DNA of 8,881 nucleotides from Desulfocapsa sp. (GTDB lineage: Bacteria; Desulfobacterota; Desulfobulbia; Desulfobulbales; Desulfocapsaceae). Under the pieces are notes generated by a model. The model was not told the origin of the DNA and made no database searches. It saw only the letters and a program-made list of their open reading frames with translations. Shown here one piece after another: positions 5,837 through 8,881 of the stretch (the stretch's first letter is position 1; each line of letters starts with the position of its first letter). The translations under genes were made by a program, and so were the position numbers. The stretch covers positions 1 through 8,881 of the forward strand of contig DAOWDZ010000261.1 in assembly GCA_030638765.1 (NCBI GenBank), in the 5' to 3' direction.

Positions 5837-7762
5837 TTAAATACCACGTCCTTCAAAACATTCATCTGCAACTTTTTGAGCAAAGTCATCAATGGACATG
5901 TCTGCAATGTTTTTACCATTGCGTAGTCTTACGGTGACGGTTCCGCTTTCTTTTTCTTTATCACCAATAATAAGCATATAGGGGATTTTTTCCATCTGCG
6001 CTTCTCTAATTTTATAGTTCAATTTTTCGTTGCGCAAATCCTTTTCAATCCGAACCCCTGCTTTACGAAGTTTACTGTAAACTTCTTCACAGTATTCACT
6101 CTGGGCATCGGTGATATTCATGATTCTGGCTTGAGTTGGTGCGAACCAGAGTGGAAATACACCTGCATAATGTTCTATTAGAACGCCAATGAAACGTTCG
6201 AGAGAACCCATGAGAGCCCTGTGGATCATTATGGGTTGGTGTTCCTGATTGTCACTTCCTGTGTAGCTCATTTTAAAACGTTCAGGAAGGTTGAAGTCAA
6301 CCTGTATGGTGGAACATTGCCAGGATCGTCCTAATTGATCTTTGATTTTAATGTCAATTTTTGGGCCGTAAAAAACACCTTCGCCGGGGTCAAGTTTATA
6401 TTCTAACCCTTTCTTTTCAAGGGCAAGTTTTAGCGCATTGGTTGATTCTTCCCAATTTGCATCTGTTCCGACATATTTGTCAGGCCGAGTTGAAAGGTAT
6501 ATTTCGTACTGATCAAAACCAAAAGTTTTTAAAATCTCTAAATTGAGATCGAGAATATTAAATATCTCATCTTCAAGTTGCTCGGGCATGCAGAATATAT
6601 GTGCATCGTCCTGCGTGAAGCCACGGACACGGAGTAAACCATGCAGAGCACCGGCACGTTCGTAGCGATAAACAGTACCAAGCTCACACCAGCGGATGGG
6701 GAACTCGCGATAGCTACGTTTGTTACTGTTGTATATACCGATATGAAACGGGCAGTTCATCGGTTTTAGCTGGTACTGAACGCCATCTATATCCATACCC
6801 GAGTACATATTCTCGGCGTAAAAATCAAGATGCCCGGAAGTTTTCCAGAGATCCTGTCGAGCAATATGAGGTGTGTAAAGAAGGTCATAGTCGTTACGAT
6901 AGTGAGCATCCTTCCAGTAATCTTCAATGAGCTTACGGAGTAGTGACCCCTTTGGCTGCCACAGAACAAGACCTGGACCGATATCATCTTGCATGGTGAA
7001 AAGTTGTAGTTCTTTCCCCAGTTTACGGTGGTCTCTTTTCTTTGCTTCTTCCAGTGCATTTAGATGCTTTTTAAGAGCTTTTTTGTCAAAAAAGGCAGTT
7101 CCGTATATGCGTTGGAGCATTGTGTTCTTTTCATCACCACGCCAGTAAGCACCTGCAACACGCTGGAGTTTGAAAGATTTTATCCAGGAAGTGTTTGGTA
7201 CATGAGGGCCACGGCAAAGATCAGTGAAGTTACCCTGCTGGTAAAGCGTTACCAGGTCAGTATTAAGATCTTCGATAAGTTCAACTTTATATTTTTCACC
7301 TTCTGCTCTAAAACGTTCGATTGCAGCACTACTTTTTGTTTCTGTCTTGGTGAAAGGGAGAGCTTGCCTGACAATTTCTGTCATTTTAGCTTCTATTCGT
7401 TCGAAGTCTTCCGGGGTGAATGCTTCACTGTGTTCGAAATCATAGTAAAAACCATCATCAATGGCAGGGCCAATGGCTACCTTTACATCAGGATAAAGCT
7501 GACGAACAGCCTCGGCCATAACATGTGCAGTTGAGTGACGTAAAACGGCTAGACCTTCTTTTGAACCAATCTGTACGAGTTCAAGAGTAGAATCTTCTGT
7601 AAGTTGAGTCGCAAGATCAAGAACTTCGCCATTGATTATTACGGCAACAGTTCTCTTTCGCTGTTTATTTGATAAAAGTTCTGCAAGGGCTTCCCCTACA
7701 GTGGTTGAAGCTGACATTACGACAGCTTCCCCGTCTTCTATGGCAATTTTGATGTCCGGCAT
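5837..7762 (-). CDS. thrS: Threonine--tRNA ligase
   Basis: This 641-aa class II synthetase charges tRNA-Thr and removes mischarged Ser. A TGS domain covers 1-65. The editing domain follows, with HSTAH (His76, His80) and DLCRGPH (Cys183, His187). The catalytic core holds motif 2, YRYERAGALHG (365-375), and motif 3, HRALMGSLERF (514-524). The zinc ligands are Cys337 (MNCPFH), His388 (DDAHIF) and His514. The anticodon-binding domain runs from about 540 to the end. All key residues are present. The frame is open up to 7882, but that stretch overlaps tRNA-Val. ATG at 7762 gives the normal MPDIKIAIEDGE N-terminus. No clear Shine-Dalgarno precedes it, which may reflect control by the structured leader. 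Confidence 0.97.
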   Translation of the reverse strand: MPDIKIAIEDGEAVVMSASTTVGEALAELLSNKQRKRTVAVIINGEVLDLATQLTEDSTLELVQIGSKEGLAVLRHSTAHVMAEAVRQLYPDVKVAIGPAIDDGFYYDFEHSEAFTPEDFERIEAKMTEIVRQALPFTKTETKSSAAIERFRAEGEKYKVELIEDLNTDLVTLYQQGNFTDLCRGPHVPNTSWIKSFKLQRVAGAYWRGDEKNTMLQRIYGTAFFDKKALKKHLNALEEAKKRDHRKLGKELQLFTMQDDIGPGLVLWQPKGSLLRKLIEDYWKDAHYRNDYDLLYTPHIARQDLWKTSGHLDFYAENMYSGMDIDGVQYQLKPMNCPFHIGIYNSNKRSYREFPIRWCELGTVYRYERAGALHGLLRVRGFTQDDAHIFCMPEQLEDEIFNILDLNLEILKTFGFDQYEIYLSTRPDKYVGTDANWEESTNALKLALEKKGLEYKLDPGEGVFYGPKIDIKIKDQLGRSWQCSTIQVDFNLPERFKMSYTGSDNQEHQPIMIHRALMGSLERFIGVLIEHYAGVFPLWFAPTQARIMNITDAQSEYCEEVYSKLRKAGVRIEKDLRNEKLNYKIREAQMEKIPYMLIIGDKEKESGTVTVRLRNGKNIADMSIDDFAQKVADECFEGRGI

Positions 7763-7788
7763 AAGTAGTTTTATGGCTAAAAAGCAAA

Positions 7789-7833
7789 GGCTAAAATTGA
7801 TACGGTAATCCGTCATCCGTATGAACCTTAGCC
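7789..7833 (-). promoter_or_regulatory. Nested inverted repeats in the thrS leader
   Basis: In the 80-nt spacer between tRNA-Val and thrS, an outer stem (7789-7794 with 7828-7833, GGCTAA/TTAGCC) encloses an inner stem (7800-7805 with 7817-7822, ATACGG/CCGTAT, 11-nt loop). Both have competing partners: a second GGCTAA at 7775-7780 and a second CCGT at 7810-7813. E. coli thrS is autoregulated by leader stem-loops that mimic tRNA-Thr. Such mimicry is not evident here, so the regulatory role is an inference. Confidence 0.4.
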
Positions 7834-7842
7834 AGATCATTC

Positions 7843-7917
7843 TGGTAGGCGCGGGCGGTTTCGAACCGCCGACTTCCACCATGTCAAGGTGACACTCTCC
7901 CGCTGAGTTACGCGCCT
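7843..7917 (-). tRNA. tRNA-Val, anticodon GAC
   Basis: A complete 75-nt tRNA folds on the minus strand. It has acceptor AGGCGCG/CGCGCCT, D stem ACTC/GAGT, anticodon stem TCACC/GGTGG with loop TTGACAT (anticodon GAC), T stem GGCGG/CCGCC with loop TTCGAAA, discriminator A and encoded CCA. It decodes GUC and GUU. The A1:U72 pair is unusual, since bacterial tRNA-Val usually starts with G. It lies 80 bp upstream of thrS on the same strand, so a joint transcript processed by RNases is plausible. Confidence 0.96.
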
Positions 7918-7982
7918 GTTTAACATTCTCTTGGTAAAATATTTCGTGAGTCTGTACACAAAAGAGAAAGTATGAACAGTGT

Positions 7983-8011
7983 CAAATACCAATATATATG
8001 AGTTCTGTCAA
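7983..8011 (-). promoter_or_regulatory. Candidate promoter for tRNA-Val and thrS
   Basis: In the recR-tRNA-Val gap, TTGACA on the minus strand (8006-8011) is followed at 17 bp by TATTTG (7983-7988), a three-of-six -10 box. A second perfect TTGACA lies at 7980-7985 but has no good -10 at 16-18 bp. The -35 is strong and the -10 is poor, so the exact promoter is uncertain. No clear terminator for recR is seen in this gap. Confidence 0.35.
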
Positions 8012-8052
8012 GAAAAAATAAGTAGCATTAGAAGCCGAATGGAATGGTAAAA

Positions 8053-8661
8053 TCAGTAAGTTTTTCGCCTGCTTTCAATGGCCCTGGCAAGCGTATGTTT
8101 GTCAGCGTATTTTATATCCATACCCATGGGGATTCCACATGCAAGGCGAGTGACAAGTACGGGTTTGTTTTGAAGTCTGTCAATGAGATAATTGGCCGTT
8201 GCCTCACCAGGTACTGTGGAACTTGTGGCAATAAATACTTCCTTAATAGTTTGGTTGTTTAGCCGTGTTTCAAGTTCAGTAACTTTTATTTCCGATGGGC
8301 CTATTCCGTCCATTGGAGCAAGTACGCCGTGGAGAATGTGGTAGTGCCCCGAGTAAACACCTGCTTTTTCTATGGCGAGAAGGTCACCAGGTTGTTCGAC
8401 AACACATATGAGCGACGGATCTCTTTTGTGATCAGCACAAATCGTGCACGGGTCACTTTCTGAAAAGGTGAAGCAGTTTGAGCAGAGCTGGATAGAATTG
8501 TGTAATTCGTTAAGAGCACCTGCAAGCTCACGAGCTTCACCAGCAGGGCGTCTTAGGATGTTCAATGCAAGACGTGATGCTGTTTTTTTTCCTATACCGG
8601 GTAGCTTTGTGAGATCTTGAATTAGGCGTTCTAGTGCTGGTGGGATAACCTGTGGAGACAT
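8053..8661 (-). CDS. recR: Recombination mediator protein RecR
   Basis: This 202-aa protein acts with RecO, and RecF where present, to load RecA on SSB-coated single-stranded DNA during gap repair. A helix-hairpin-helix lies at 17-32 (LTKLPGIGKKTASRLA). A four-cysteine zinc finger follows at Cys60, 63, 72 and 75. The Toprim domain starts at ICVVEQPGDLLAIE (85-98), with HGVLAPMDGIGP at 111-122 and VPGEATANYL at 150-159. The C-terminal TRLACGIPMG ends a normal-length protein (E. coli 201). ATG at 8661 gives the usual N-terminus, but no ribosome site is visible. It lies 108 bp after ybaB, its normal partner. Confidence 0.97.
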   Translation of the reverse strand: MSPQVIPPALERLIQDLTKLPGIGKKTASRLALNILRRPAGEARELAGALNELHNSIQLCSNCFTFSESDPCTICADHKRDPSLICVVEQPGDLLAIEKAGVYSGHYHILHGVLAPMDGIGPSEIKVTELETRLNNQTIKEVFIATSSTVPGEATANYLIDRLQNKPVLVTRLACGIPMGMDIKYADKHTLARAIESRRKTY

Positions 8662-8769
8662 GTTAAGTACGTTGTGAGTTGTTAATTGAATGCGCCCCTC
8701 ATAATAGGCCTTTTGGGACTATGGAGTGGGACAAAATGTAAATTTTCAGAATACCTTTGTGTGAAAATC

Positions 8770-8881
8770 TCAGGTAAACATGTTGGAAAGTCCAGGAATA
8801 TTCATTCCGCCAGTAAGTTTAGACATTTCTTCTTTGCCAATTGCCTGCACTTTGCGCAGGGCATCATTTGTGGCTGCTGTG
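8770..8881 (-). CDS. ybaB: YbaB/EbfC-family nucleoid-associated protein, 3' end only
   Basis: The final 36 codons of this gene are visible; the 5' part lies beyond the window end. The translated tail reads AATNDALRKVQAIGKEEMSKL and then TGGMNIPGLSNMFT, followed by TGA at 8770-8772. This closely matches the C-terminus of YbaB/EbfC proteins (AATNEALRK...TGGLNIPG), small homodimeric DNA-binding proteins of the nucleoid. The position directly upstream of recR is typical, usually with dnaX before it. It was identified by reading the edge of the window. Confidence 0.92.
   Translation of the reverse strand, partial: TAATNDALRKVQAIGKEEMSKLTGGMNIPGLSNMFT

Noticed and set aside
7763..7882. 40-codon N-terminal extension of thrS (ATG at 7882)
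   Set aside because: It runs through the 3' half of tRNA-Val, has no homology to the ThrRS N-terminus and no ribosome site. ATG at 7762 gives the normal TGS-domain start.
8662..8769. Possible hairpin in the ybaB-recR spacer around 8698-8730
   Set aside because: Only short, interrupted pairings (ATAG/CTAT, CC/GG) could be found, too weak to report.

Overview
This window looks like core chromosome from a Gram-negative bacterium. The most likely source is a deltaproteobacterium (Desulfobacterota, perhaps Desulfobulbales-like), judged from moderate GC, the presence of IHF-alpha, and the gene order thrS-infC-rpmI-rplT-pheS-pheT-ihfA-merR-tRNA-Pro. That order is known from several proteobacterial lineages, so the class is an inference from synteny and protein style; no search was run. 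Every gene I can support lies on the minus strand, so transcription runs from high to low coordinates.

In transcription order, the window opens with the 3' end of a YbaB/EbfC nucleoid protein gene (8770-8881, cut by the window edge) and recR (8053-8661), a common recombination-repair pair. A gap of about 135 bp follows, with two perfect TTGACA boxes. Next come tRNA-Val(GAC) (7843-7917) and thrS (7762-5837). The translation cluster continues with infC, which starts at ATT, then rpmI and rplT, which make IF3, L35 and L20. After a 135-nt spacer with a strong hairpin come pheS and pheT, then ihfA one base after the pheT stop. A small MerR-family regulator follows, and finally tRNA-Pro(GGG) with its own good sigma70-type promoter and a perfect 11-bp inverted repeat just downstream.

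The genes mostly supply the translation machinery: two aminoacyl-tRNA synthetases (Thr, Phe), an initiation factor, two 50S proteins and two tRNAs. IHF-alpha, RecR and YbaB deal with DNA architecture and repair. In well-studied relatives these transcripts are controlled by autoregulation (ThrRS, IF3, L20) and attenuation (pheST). The spacers here carry inverted repeats in matching places (before thrS, infC, rplT and pheS), but none can be shown to be functional from sequence alone.

There is no gene-free stretch over 300 bp, no transposase, no CRISPR array and no sign of horizontal transfer. I found no convincing new system. The points worth a second look are the leader RNA structures, the ATT start of infC, the A1:U72 pair of tRNA-Val and the unassigned conserved MerR protein.
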